NCBI RefSeq assembly: GCF_949628265.1
Contig: NC_088788.1
Span: 32,226,335-32,290,334, forward strand
Reading direction: 5' to 3'
Source of the DNA: Cloeon dipterum
Lineage: Eukaryota > Arthropoda > Insecta > Ephemeroptera > Baetidae
Length of the DNA stretch: 64,000 nucleotides
Shown: positions 15,502 to 26,900 of the stretch, piece by piece
Layout of the letters: each line of letters begins with the position of its first letter
Position numbering within the stretch: position 1 is the first letter of the stretch
The notes under the pieces: model-generated
What the model was told of the DNA's origin: nothing
Database searches by the model: none
The model's input: the letters and a program-made list of their open reading frames with translations, nothing else
Program-made: the position numbers and the translations under genes

Positions 15502-17398
15502 ATGAGTCCGCACGGCAATTCGGTATGTTTTTATTTTATATGTCAGCATTTTTTTCAAAAATTAGACAGTATGTATTCGTATAATATAATACTCTTTGTG
15601 CTGTAGGATCTCGTTCATATTTTTTCCATAAGGTTAAGTATAACATGATACGAATACGAAAAAGTGATGCTTTTATATTTTCTTAAGCGCGAAGCTCTCA
15701 TTTTACAATTTTTATTTTTTCTCAGTATTTTCTGCATTGAAACTTCATGTTTTCATGTTGAGAAAAAATGAAACCAGGCTTCAACATTTAAAAACATATG
15801 TATATTTCTTAATATTGTCATAGGATTGTATTAATATTACAACAGTAGTATTAAAAATACTATTTTTAAGTATGATACATAACATTATTTGGAAAATGTT
15901 TTAAAAAAAGCAATATTAAAAAAAATCATTGCTCATATGGTTTAATCACACATCGTTTAATAAAAATTGCACGTTTTATTCTCTGCGTTAGATTGTAAAA
16001 ATAGAATGGCTATTTATAAATAAATTAACAAAAATCAAAGGTTGCAAATTATAAAACAACTTGATGACTTCGTCCTGAATTTTGTCGATTTTTCTGGTAA
16101 TTTAAATCTATTTAATCCAATGTACATTTGTTATTGTTTGAAGATGCGATCGAACAGCGAAGAGGCTGAGTTTTTGTATGAACCATCCATTCTGAAGAAG
16201 CTTGAATTTGGCAAAGCCAGAACTAAATTCGAGCCAAAAATTAGTGCAGCACAGCCCGGCGCGGGGCTTCTTGTACGGCCTTTGAGCTCGGATGACTACG
16301 ACAAAGGTACACTATTTTATTATTCTGCGGTTGTTACTCTCTCGCGTCAATGGCGATTAGATTAAGTTGAATTGACGCGTGTTTTCAAGGCTGTCAAGGT
16401 GGACCCGGAAATTTCTCCTTAAGCTAAAGCGCCGGTTTGATCCGAACGTAATTGGTCACTTATGTGGAGCAAACTTGTCGGCCTTGAAAGTTCATTTAAC
16501 GCCATGAATGCTGCTTTTTATTTTACACGCTAGCTCTCCAGTGATGTGAGGAATTAATTGCTATATTTCCATGATTTCAGGGTTCATCCAATTACTAAGT
16601 CAGCTGACCAAAGGAGGAGATGTGAGCAGACAAGACTTTCTTGGTAAACAACGCATTGTGAAAGGAAAAGGTGCATTGTCCTAACCCACGGCTCTTACAG
16701 ATCGATTTGCTTCAATGAAGCGCTGTGCAAATACTTACTATGTGACTGTGATCGAAGACACGCATCTGGGCAGAGTGATTGGGTCTGCCACTCTGGTCGT
16801 CGAGCAGAAATTCATTCGCAACTGTGCCTTGGTAAATAATATATGCTTTTTATATGTTCTGCAATAAATAAAAAAAATATCAGTGGCTATAAATCTGTGG
16901 CAATACCGTCAGACTGATTGGAGCTGTATCTAAACATCTTTCAACAAACCTCATTTTTTTGCTCAAAACGGGTTTCCATCAGAAGTGAAAGCAGATTAAT
17001 GCAAGAGTTGACAGCCATTTGAGGCGTCCCTGCCAAATTCTCTTTTACTTGATTGTGTCATATTCTTCCTTTCGTGTAAACTCTATTTTTAGGTAAATTC
17101 ATAAACGTTTTTTCTCTCTTTAGCGAGGAAAACTGGAGGATGTGGTTGTGAATGACAGCTATCGGGGCAAGCAATTAGGCAAGCTGTAAGTAATGCTTTA
17201 AATGTTTGCTTTTATTATTAAATTATGTAACAACAACTTGAATCCCGCAGGATCATTTCGACGATCAGCCTTCTTGCTGAGGAACTTGGCTGCTACAAAA
17301 TCAGCTTGGACTGCAAGGACCAATTGGTGCCATTCTACACCAGCCTAGGCTACCTGCGCGAGGAGGGAAATGCGAATTCGATGACGATCAGGTTTTGA
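15502..17398 (+). CDS. GNPNAT1: GNPNAT1, glucosamine-6-phosphate N-acetyltransferase
   Basis: The enzyme acetylates glucosamine-6-phosphate with acetyl-CoA in the hexosamine pathway to UDP-GlcNAc, which insects need for chitin and glycans. Exons are 15502-15522, 16144-16306, 16581-16643, 16701-16831, 17124-17185 and 17251-17398, encoding 195 residues. The N-terminal part (LYEPSILKKLEF, LLVRPLSSDDYDKG) and the GNAT fold (NTYYVTVIEDTHLGRVIGSA, VEQKFIRNCAL, RGKLEDVVVNDSYRGKQLGK, CYKISLDC) follow animal GNPNAT1 throughout. RGKQLGKL is the acetyl-CoA pyrophosphate-binding motif A. The first exon (MSPHGNS) is inferred from a GTATGT donor and phase. If it is not used, translation would start at the ATG at 16144, the first codon of the second exon. 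Fairly long 5' intron (about 620 nt). Confidence 0.93.
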
Positions 17399-17465
17399 GC
17401 TTTGCAATCTCATTTCTCCCATCTATCTATCTATCTTTCTATCCCGCCACTGATATGATCTGAGT

Positions 17466-17471
17466 AATAAA
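17466..17471 (+). terminator. Candidate poly(A) signal of GNPNAT1
   Basis: An AATAAA hexamer lies 68 nt after the GNPNAT1 stop codon, in the 375-bp gap before the convergent APD-like gene. A short CTAT microsatellite (about 17421-17443) lies just before it. Nothing else was seen in the gap. Confidence 0.55.
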
Positions 17472-17773
17472 ATAAGTCTGAGTACAAACAGCCGTAAATA
17501 TCCTGGTATAAAAGTTCCATTCTTGTTGAATGAGAGAGATGCTGAGTGGAATTTTCCAAATTGAGCTTAATGTAACATTTATGGAGTGTTTGAAACAGCA
17601 GTTCGATTGAAAGTCCATTTCCATCAGGGAATTTTGATTCTCTGCATTTTTCTGAAACAAACAAATTAGGTTTTTAATCATTCAGATCGATAACTGAAGG
17701 TTTGCTTGCTGGAGGGAGTTGGTGAATGAATTTGTTTAATTCGTGGGTGAGGCATTATACTTACAAGTCTCTT

Positions 17774-20700
17774 TCACTGGAAGGCGAACGTGAGGATGAG
17801 AATAGGCACAAGTATCATGCAGACTAGGTACAGGGAGGTCCTGGGCTCGCAGGTGGACACGACCAGATACTCCTCGTTCCAGTGCTTGGCCAGCGAGTCA
17901 GCCGACGAGTTGGATGGTCCCTCTTTGCCTGGGGCCACGGGCACCTCGAGCACCACCTTCTCAGAGGAGAAAAAGTCGAGCGGGAAGGAGCATTGCATTG
18001 TGTTGTCGCACTGGGCCACCCTTTGGCTCGTGTTGTACGTGGTCCTCACCAGGGAAAACTCAACGCTGATCAGGTTTTCTTCAATCTCGTTCTCCGAGTT
18101 GAACACAAAGAAGTAGTAGCCGCTGGTGGTGGCGGTGTAGCTATACGTGTCCGCCACGGGCAGCGTCGTCACCGCTGCCGGGTTGGAGCACTCGCGCCGA
18201 GGCGTCAGCGGCAGGTACAGCAGCAGTCCTTCGCACTTCATTAGCGTTTCCTCGCTGCTTGAAAAGGAGGACCACTCTTCGTCATTGGAGCGGTCGAATG
18301 TCGTATTTTCCGCCAGGTGGCCACGCGTGTCTGCGATGCCGTCTGGCTCCAGACCCTGATATATAGAGGGGTAATTTATGATCCGTTCATTTCACAATTT
18401 AATTTGTGCTAAATTTTAATCAAGCATGTCTTTGTATCGTGAAAATAATTGGAATTCTAGTGTTTAATTAATCTCCATTGGATGCACTTATAGTTTTATT
18501 TTTCATATTTTTAATCAACTTATATATGTTAACATTTTAAACTCAAATCCCAATTGTGCTTTAACAGGTTTTTGGAATGAATTGCTCACCGGTAGTATAA
18601 TTTGTGAGATGTTAAAAAAGAAATTTATAGATGCGAAATTAGAAATTTTCTATTGAATGCTTTGGCCAGTAGTGCTAAATCAATTGATGCCTTTGATGCA
18701 TATTAAATTATATCATTACTGGTTGTGTCATTGAAATATAAAATTTATAATCGCATCCAATCATATTTTTCTTTTATACATCTTTCAAATAACAATTAGA
18801 TATACTGGGTTGATTTTTAATCTGATCCTCACCTCCTCAAAAGCGCCGTCTTCTAAAGAGTCCGTTTCCGCGTGAAGCTTATCCTGCAGGGCCGCAATTC
18901 GCCGCTTCCGGCTCAGAATGACCTTTTCTTCCTGAATAACTTCGTTGAGCAACTGCAAAGCCTCAGCTTTGTGGTCAACACTTCTCTTGGTTCTATCGCT
19001 GCCGTTGTCGGCACTCCTTTTAGCTCTGTCGATCGCGTCTCCGTCTTCATCCTGACAAAGTAACAATTAATTTTATTTCCAAACGCGAGAGAGGCTGTGC
19101 TGATGCGCACCTTTGCAGTGGTCACAGTCAGTCTGCTGCCGCTATTCTTGAGAAGCTGTTGAATAAGTTCGACCAACATTTGGTCCTTTAGTTCGTCTTC
19201 CACCTGCGTCTTACCGTCGTTCTGCTCTTTGGAATGCAGTTGCAGGGCCAGCTTCCTTAGGGCTCTTTGGCCGCTGGGTCCCAGGGAGCTAACTTTGGAC
19301 ACGAGCTCGTCCAAGGCCTCCTCGGAGGTGATCGAGTCGGTGCTGATGCGGCCTTCTTTGACTAGTGGATTTGGCGCAGCAGCTCTTGCTACCTTTCCGT
19401 CTACGAAAATCATAGTTTGGTTTTTAAATACTTAAAACGCTCTCATACTGCCTCACCTGAATGTGTGGGTTCGATTTTTTCTGGAACACGACTTGCGGTG
19501 GAAGTAGTTGACATTCGGTCCGTCGTCGGCTCGTGTGATTCAGGTACAATATTGTCTTCCGTCGTCGTCATTTCATCTAGTTCCTCTGACGAGTTGTCGC
19601 CAATATAAGCGCAGTCTCTCAAATGTTTGTGGCCTTTTATCACGATTAAAGATGCACCAGGCCCCCTATATAAATTCAAAATTGTTGTTTGGTCGGAGGA
19701 TTTGAAGAATTTGGAAATAAATTTTAAATCTAGGACTCTAATCCCTAAATTTGCCCGTTTATTTTGTAGCAAAGCTCTCTCTGGTATATATTTTTTAATT
19801 TTAAATACAAAGAATGACTCTACTTTACGCGGATATTAATTTGAGGCTCAAACAGCCGCTGTATTGTACAAGAACGTGTTTTTCACTACTAGCTGACCGT
19901 CTTGAATTAATTTCCACGCAGAGTAAAGCCATTAGTTCTACTTTAATTTTAACAAATAACCTTCTTGTGGCTTCTTGTATTCTTTATTTGTCTCAAATAA
20001 ATTTTTAATAGACATTTTCACTAAATAATATCCAGATCCCTAGGAAAATTGGGGTAGAGTTTCTAAATTTAGAATCAAGCAGGAATAAATTTAACTGATA
20101 CTACTAGAGTTTTCCTATGGAAAAATATTTCTACGTATAACATTAGTCACCTCGAGCAAGCTTTAACCTTCACCTCGGAGCCAGGCAGCAAGTAGAATCC
20201 CCAGTATTCTTTCATGTCATCTTCTAGGTACATGTGTCGGGTCATGCTGACCCTGGCAGGGCGGTTATTGTACTTTGGCGTTTCTGGCATCAGATAGGCG
20301 TTGAACGATGCGTTTCCCCTCATCTTTTGCCCCTGAAACATTTCACAAGCGTTTCTAAAACATGATCTTTTAAGGTTGAACGAGGTGGTCAGCGCAAAAC
20401 TGTGAAACGACCCAGCGCGTTTTAACAAAAAGGACGGAACCGTTTGTCATCCTGTCTGATGTAACATTCGACCGACCAAGCCAGTGACCCAGAGTGCGAT
20501 TCTACGAAGTGAGTCACCAAAAATATATAGTGATCAAAATAACCTGGTTAAAAAGAATAAGAAGCTTTGACTGCTGCGGCCAATTTCGGATCCTGCTGCC
20601 CGAGTTTCGTTGTTGCGCGCAGTATTGTCTTCTTTTATTTTACTATTTTGTGATATGGCTTGCGCGTAATTAAAGGTACTTAATAATGGGAAAGTGCGTT

Positions 20701-23700
20701 TCATTAACACTTAGCAACAACAGTGCTGATTAAAGCCCTTGACGGCTGTAATAATGTCTTTGGGCAAAATAATAAAGATAGTTCACGTCATGTGGAACAT
20801 CTTTGTGTAATCAAACTTATCTTTCGAGCATTCTCTAGTGATATAACCAATGATATCGAGTAGTAAACCAAAATCTTGAAATTAAATTAGGAAACATAAT
20901 CTTGTTACTCAAGCACACGCGTGCAGAAAAAATTATCTGAACATTAATTTCCGCAGATACGGACCATTTTACAGATCATATATAACTTAATCATTCCAAT
21001 AAAATTTTGTAAGATTCTGTATACTCTTTCACTGGATTTTTTCATTTTCAAAGAATAACCAGAACTAAAGAAATCCTTTTTTTAAGTACAAAATTCATGC
21101 ATCTTCTTGGATTAGTGTTTGGATCTTGTATTCGTCCTTCGGGGTCTAGAGATCTAGAGATGAAAGTTAAATATATACAATTGATAGTGATGAGTGCTCT
21201 TCAGATAAAAAGCCGACAAATAATAGAGCGATTGAAGAGGGCAATAATCTGTCGAGAGGTCTGTGAGGCAGAGGTTGCGTACCTGGCACCAAGTGGTGGA
21301 AACGTGTCCATCTATGAGTCGGACGTCAGAGAAGGCGACTGGGTACTGTTGCTCGTGCAGCACGTGGTAGCGCACGTAGAGTGGAACAGCAACAAGACAC
21401 GCAGGCACCAAAACTCCCAGCAGACACAACCGCACCAGCCGGCATGGACCCTGAAGGCCGCGGCACCATCCGTCGCTGCCGTCCATGCTGCGTCGCCGTG
21501 CTCTGCATGGCACTACCACATTCTCGTCGAGGAACGAGCCCGCCTCCAGTGAAACCTCAGTTGAACTACCTGCTGTTGGAAAATTTTATATTTTTTTTTA
21601 AATTGCTGTTATTTTTTCTGATCTTAAATGTATGACTGGCAAGAATAAACAACAATATTAATTAATTTTTAACTTCATGAGGTGCCAGCAGAATGGCATT
21701 TTTTAATAAAAAATTGCAAAATGGCTCAGCTCTCAGGAAGGATAGCTAATAGTGAATTTTTAAGAGTAAAAGTTAAATACCATGTTTACGTACTCAGAAT
21801 TCACCAATTTTGCAATACGCAAAAAACAGCTTGAAAACCACGAATTAGTCCGCATTTTTCCGAATCTGACCTCCAAACAGTATTTAACTAGTTTTTTCAC
21901 ACTTACAAAAAAAACAAGTTTCATCAAATCTATTGTTCATATTTAGCGCCAAACAAAAGAAAAATGTATGAAAACTTAAAATTAAATTTTCAAAAATCGT
22001 ATTGTGGCACTAAGATAGATCTTTAAAAATTAATATTTCAGCCATCCAAAATTAAATATTAAGACATCATATGTACGTGTGACGTGCCCTAAATTGCAGA
22101 AAAAACGATATGAAACGTTTTCTGCGATGCCGTGGGTTTTTTCTGGGATAAAGCTGGTTATTTTTGCGTACCCTCTGCGTCATATTGTACAGCGGCTGTT
22201 TCTGTCCCGAAGGCCTTTACCAGCAGTACTTTAACTCCTTAACAAGAATTATTTATACTCCAATATTAGCTGCGGAGAATTCTGAATCACCAATCGTTGA
22301 AAACGTTCGACTGACATTTTTTCTGGAGTGGACCATACAAACCAAGCTTAAAATTATATGACGAAATACAGTGGAAGTATGAAAATGAATAAATTCTTGG
22401 CTACGTTTCTAGCAACGAGATAAAATTCCTTTAATTAACACAGTTGAAAACAATTAGTGCCGAACACTTATAAATGAAAATTATAGGAATATTATTGAGC
22501 TGCCGATATTACTAGAATAACTCTAGTTTAATTTGAAAAATTTTAATACGCGCTAAACACTGCCAACGGTTTTTCAAGTTGGGTGTTGAATGTTATTTTC
22601 AAGAAGTATTCCTGAGAGCATTAACCTAAAAGCACCCAAGGTTAAAATAAGAATAAAAAACTCGATCAAATACCATACTACTTGTTTACTGCTGAGCTAG
22701 CTGCTGCGAGTTTGCAACATTCGAGACTATCTCGCTAGGATTTTTCAAGCACATTCGAGACAGTGCGTTTGCGAGATCTGTGTTTGATGCGCGCTTGCTA
22801 TTTAACTTGTGCAAATTGACGGTAGTGACTCCAAAATTTGGGCACTTTTATAAGCACTCTTTACTTGCTTGCTCGTTAATTCGACAATATTTTCAACCAA
22901 ACAAATATAAAACAGTGTGAAACGTTTGATTCATGTGGATAGTCCTTGCATCCAAGCAACCCGGCGCTCTCCCAGCACGCGACGTTATTGAGACACTTAA
23001 AAGATTTCGCAAACTCTATTGCTTTTACAAGTAGTTTGCGCTACTCGTGGTAGTGAGACACTAATAAATAAAAGTCTAAAATTAGAACCTAAATATTTTA
23101 TTGAATTTATTCTCTTCCATGCATGTTGCCAAAAATCTCGCTGTTATTAAGGTTTTGATTCTATAAAATACCAATTTTTCTTCCCTACAGTGGCAAAAGA
23201 GAAAACAGTTGTTTTGAATAATGAGTGAGATGCTCTACGTAGCTTTCATAGTGTGTCAATCATGCATTCCCACGCGTGTGTTCGTGAATTATCTTTTTAT
23301 CTCCTGCAAGAAGCCTGTGGTTGGCTGGGATGATCCAACGATTAGAGACTCGTCCTCCGAGGCTACAAATTAAAATTAATGAAACAACAACATCCTTATT
23401 GAGCCCTCCCCAAACTATCTAACAGGCGCTTTCGTAACTCAAACATTGTCTTTTTTGCAAATTTCGGGCGATCGGCCTCTCTCAAGGACTCGGCTATTTT
23501 GATCGTGTTGCACAAGCAAGAGCCGGCGCGTGAACTAAACAATCGACTCGCGCCGAGGCTGGCTCTAGTTTTAAATGCGCACATTTACTGATCATTGGAA
23601 TTTATTCCTTCGAACCATCACACAGCCGTTTGAGTGTCTATAGCAACAGGATTTTGTTTGCCTCGAGATTATAAAATATTGTAATTTTTTATGAACTAAA

Positions 23701-23975
23701 AGTAAGTTTTTTTAACAAATGGTCCTATATCTATTTTACTGTCAGAGAGATCAACGTGTCTTATACGATTTTATTTGACACGTGGATATATATTTTGAGT
23801 ATACACTATTGTACTCTTTTAAAATGCAGTAAAAAATAAAAATTATTTTCCACCCAATATTGTGCGAAGCAGTGCCATGCTGCTTTTTTTGCAATGGTGG
23901 TCTAAATTAAAAATTAAGCAGAGGTTCTTCAAATCTTGCAAAGCAAATTTTGAACTCACCCATCGCGTACTTCAT
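17774..23975 (-). CDS. Two-membrane-segment protein resembling the APD1-4 N/M-domain (DUF4793/DUF4792) family
   Basis: Seven exons (23960-23975, 21283-21569, 20151-20332, 19457-19665, 19111-19400, 18833-19051, 17774-18355) keep phase and encode 594 residues. A membrane anchor near residues 50-75 (CLLGVLVPACLVAVPLYV) precedes a predicted luminal part containing MKEYWGFYLLPGSEVKVKACSR and PGASLIVIKGHKHLRDCAYIG. An acidic Ser/Thr-rich linker and a helical charged region follow. The C-terminal domain (TYSYTATTSGYYFFVFNSEN) leads to a terminal hydrophobic segment (LVCMILVPILILTFAF) at the stop. The two folded parts resemble the N and M domains of plant APD1-4 and uncharacterised insect proteins; this assignment is from memory. 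No RING domain follows, so it need not be a ligase. Two RxKR sites lie near residues 337-351. The 16-nt first coding exon is inferred from phase and a GTGAGT donor. Confidence 0.7.
21570..23959 (-). other. Long first intron of the APD-like gene
   Basis: This 2.4 kb AT-rich intron is bounded by GTGAGT at its 5' end and a pyrimidine-rich ...CAACAGCAG acceptor. No nested gene was recognised. Short open frames near 22164 and 23396-23584 have no similarity or supporting splice structure. Confidence 0.5.
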
Positions 23976-26900
23976 GCTGACTCTGTGCATTTTGCCCTGA
24001 TTTCACCCAGCTTGCACGTCTTGAGGAATCTCCCCAACACCATTCCTCAGAAGAAGCCAGAAGGAAGCGAGTCCCCGGCTCCTTCGTTGGTTCGGAACTG
24101 GCAGCCGCGGCCACTCAAACCGTCCGTCCGCCGCTTCTTTATCTGTCTCTCGTGAGACACGGACGGCCCCCACCAACTCGCAGCTGATATTTTTTGTCCC
24201 ACACTCGCGATTAGGGATGTCAATGATCACGGATTTTAGACTGACTTAATCGAATTGTTTTTCGGCTCTTCGTCTCGCATCTGAGTTAAATTTTTAAGTT
24301 TAAGTTTAAATCAAATGCAGAGCCCGCATTTAATTAAAACTAAAAAAAATTATGACAACCTCGAGTGCATTTGTATTCATTGGCATGATCTAGCTACATT
24401 TTTAAGTCTCAATCAGTACAAATACAACGGTATAACAATTGATATTTATATAATTTTAAAACAATATCCATTTTAAAAATGTTGTGATAGACTAAACAAA
24501 GGTTCAAAATTCATTTTACTTTGAATGCATACTCTGGAATAATATTATACCATTTTCCCTGTCCTATAAATCATTAAATCGTTTAAATTCATTATTACTT
24601 TAATTTTTGCTGACAAAGAATATAAGACAAAATTGAAAAAACGAACCACTAATTTTCTCTTGTTTATTCCTGCTATAATTTCAAAACATGAATCAGAGAA
24701 AGTAAATTAAAACGCACGGTATAAGAATAAGCGAATACAATTAACTAGCAAAGTACTGCAAATACAAACGTAATATCTCGCCGCATATTTTTTTCAATAA
24801 AATTTCAAATTGTCAGCGTGTTGCTGATGAATTTTATTTACTGCCGCCTTTTTGGCACAGTCACCCTGAAACACGGCTTTTATTGTTTTAAAGCTAAATT
24901 TGTTTTATCTTGTCGGAGAGGCGGAAGGCATTAATTATGATTTCTACGCACGTATTCTCTGTGTTGTGTTTACTTTGACACAAACGTGCCGTGCTTCCGT
25001 GATGAAGGAGCGCACGCTTAGCAAATCAATTGAGCTAAAAGCTATGTAATATTTTACGCAATCAGTCGTGAATCTTATGAAATATCACACAAAATTCGTT
25101 GCCCAAATCGATATTGTTCAATGTTCAGTAAATAAATTTAATTTCCAATCCAGAAAATCCGTGCACCTCGGAAATTTGCAAATTTTGTTAAAAATCTGTT
25201 AAATGTTTTTAGCACAGTTTTAAACTCAAAAAACCAGTTTTCAGATTCAAGATTTCAATCATGCTAGAGCCTTTAAGAAAATACGTCTATGAGTATGTCG
25301 TGTAGACGATTCATTAACAATCTGAACCAACAAGAAAACAGGAAATATTTGTCGTTGCTAATGCTCGAGCAAAGAAATATAATAAATATTAAATCGCAGC
25401 GTCAACTGAAGAAACGCGTGCAATTCTTTTGAAACCACGTGGAAAATGTTGAAAAGGGAGAACTCGTATTGTTCTGAAATTGAGCAATGGACTTGATATA
25501 CGGTTGGAAAAATATTACTAAATGATACAGATAATTATACTATTTTTTGAGTTGCTATTGCTACTTCTACCTTTGGAATACTCATTAGATACTGCTTTTG
25601 AATCTAGTGTGGTCTTGAAGCATTAAATAGCAACACTTTAAAATATTTAAGAAGCTCTACACTATAGTAACTGAGTGCCTTGAAAAGGAATATTAACGAA
25701 GGCGCAATTCACTAGCAGCGTAATCCAGCATTAGCACCGGTTGAAAAACAATTAATTTTTCCAGTTTAGTCGACTATGGTTTTTAATTGTGATAGTAAAA
25801 TTGAACGATGCATTAAATAATTATCAACTCACACTTTTTCAACAGCTCGTACATGTTGGTGTTTGCCGCTCGGTCTCAACCTGTTCTGCCGACGGGTTGT
25901 GCTGTTGGTCCAACTTTAATTAGATGATCAGCAGGCAGCGGCGTGAAGAAGTCCGTCTCTCTATCCTTTCCTAATTGCCTTTTTTCTCGAATGGTCAACG
26001 AAAGACGGCGTGCAAATTGGTATTAAATCAGTGCTAATTTCCTCACACACACATGTCAACACAAGCAAATATAGTTATTCGCACACGTGACCTGTTTTCT
26101 CATTGGCCGATTTATATTTAGTTCCATTTACTCAGAGAAAAGTTATATATTTATATACATTTGGTGCTTCAACGTTTTTCATGTTATGCTCTGTCAGTCC
26201 AAATATTTGAGCGTCGCTGATAACGAGTCTGCTGCGCTGAGAAGCAAAGGTCTCTCTCTTTTTACGAGTATAATAGAAATATTCGGTGCATACAAAAGGA
26301 CTCTTATATAACTAAAGTGTCACCGAAAAGCATTTTCAGTGAATCATTAAATTTTGGCAGTTAAAACAGAGCATTGAAAATTCCCTTTCATCTGCGACTC
26401 TGCGTCCTTGTCAATTTCCAACCGAGTGAGTTATCTTGGGTCTTATTTCGAAATGAGAGTCAACAAATCGAGACCGGGCAGCAGCACGGTGGAAAATCAG
26501 AGGCCCTTCAAGGTTGCCAGCAAGCTACTTCAATTTTGATTTTCAGAGAAATGTTCTTTACAGCAAAAGAATGCAATATGACATCTTTTTTTAAGTGTGA
26601 TTTGCTGTCTTATTTTGATTTAAGCTATAATTGTAATACAAAAAATTCAAAAAAATTTAACGATGGCCAGAAGTAAAAAGAGCTTTCGGTCTAGAATTTC
26701 ATAAATCTAAAATATATTTCCATTTGCATGACTTACAATTATTATCAAATCTTAGGCATCTGACTGAAACGACCATTAAACTCAAAATGCAAATTATACA
26801 CCACCTCAAATAACACTGTCTGCAGTTGAAGCTGCAGGAGACTTACAAACACGATAGTGACTCACCATATCGCTGATTGTTTTAACGTCTCGTTACATTG

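Noticed and set aside
16042-16143. Upstream in-frame extension of GNPNAT1 exon 2
   Set aside because: It lies before a usable acceptor (TTTGAAG) and looks like intron; the family does not have this sequence.
17421-17443. CTAT microsatellite
   Set aside because: Short ordinary simple repeat in an intergenic 3' region.
23396-23584. 62-codon open frame on the minus strand
   Set aside because: It lies inside the APD-like first intron, without splice support or similarity.
24003-24230. 75-codon open frame on the minus strand just upstream of the APD-like start
   Set aside because: It ends before the chosen ATG and shows no similarity; probably 5'UTR or promoter.
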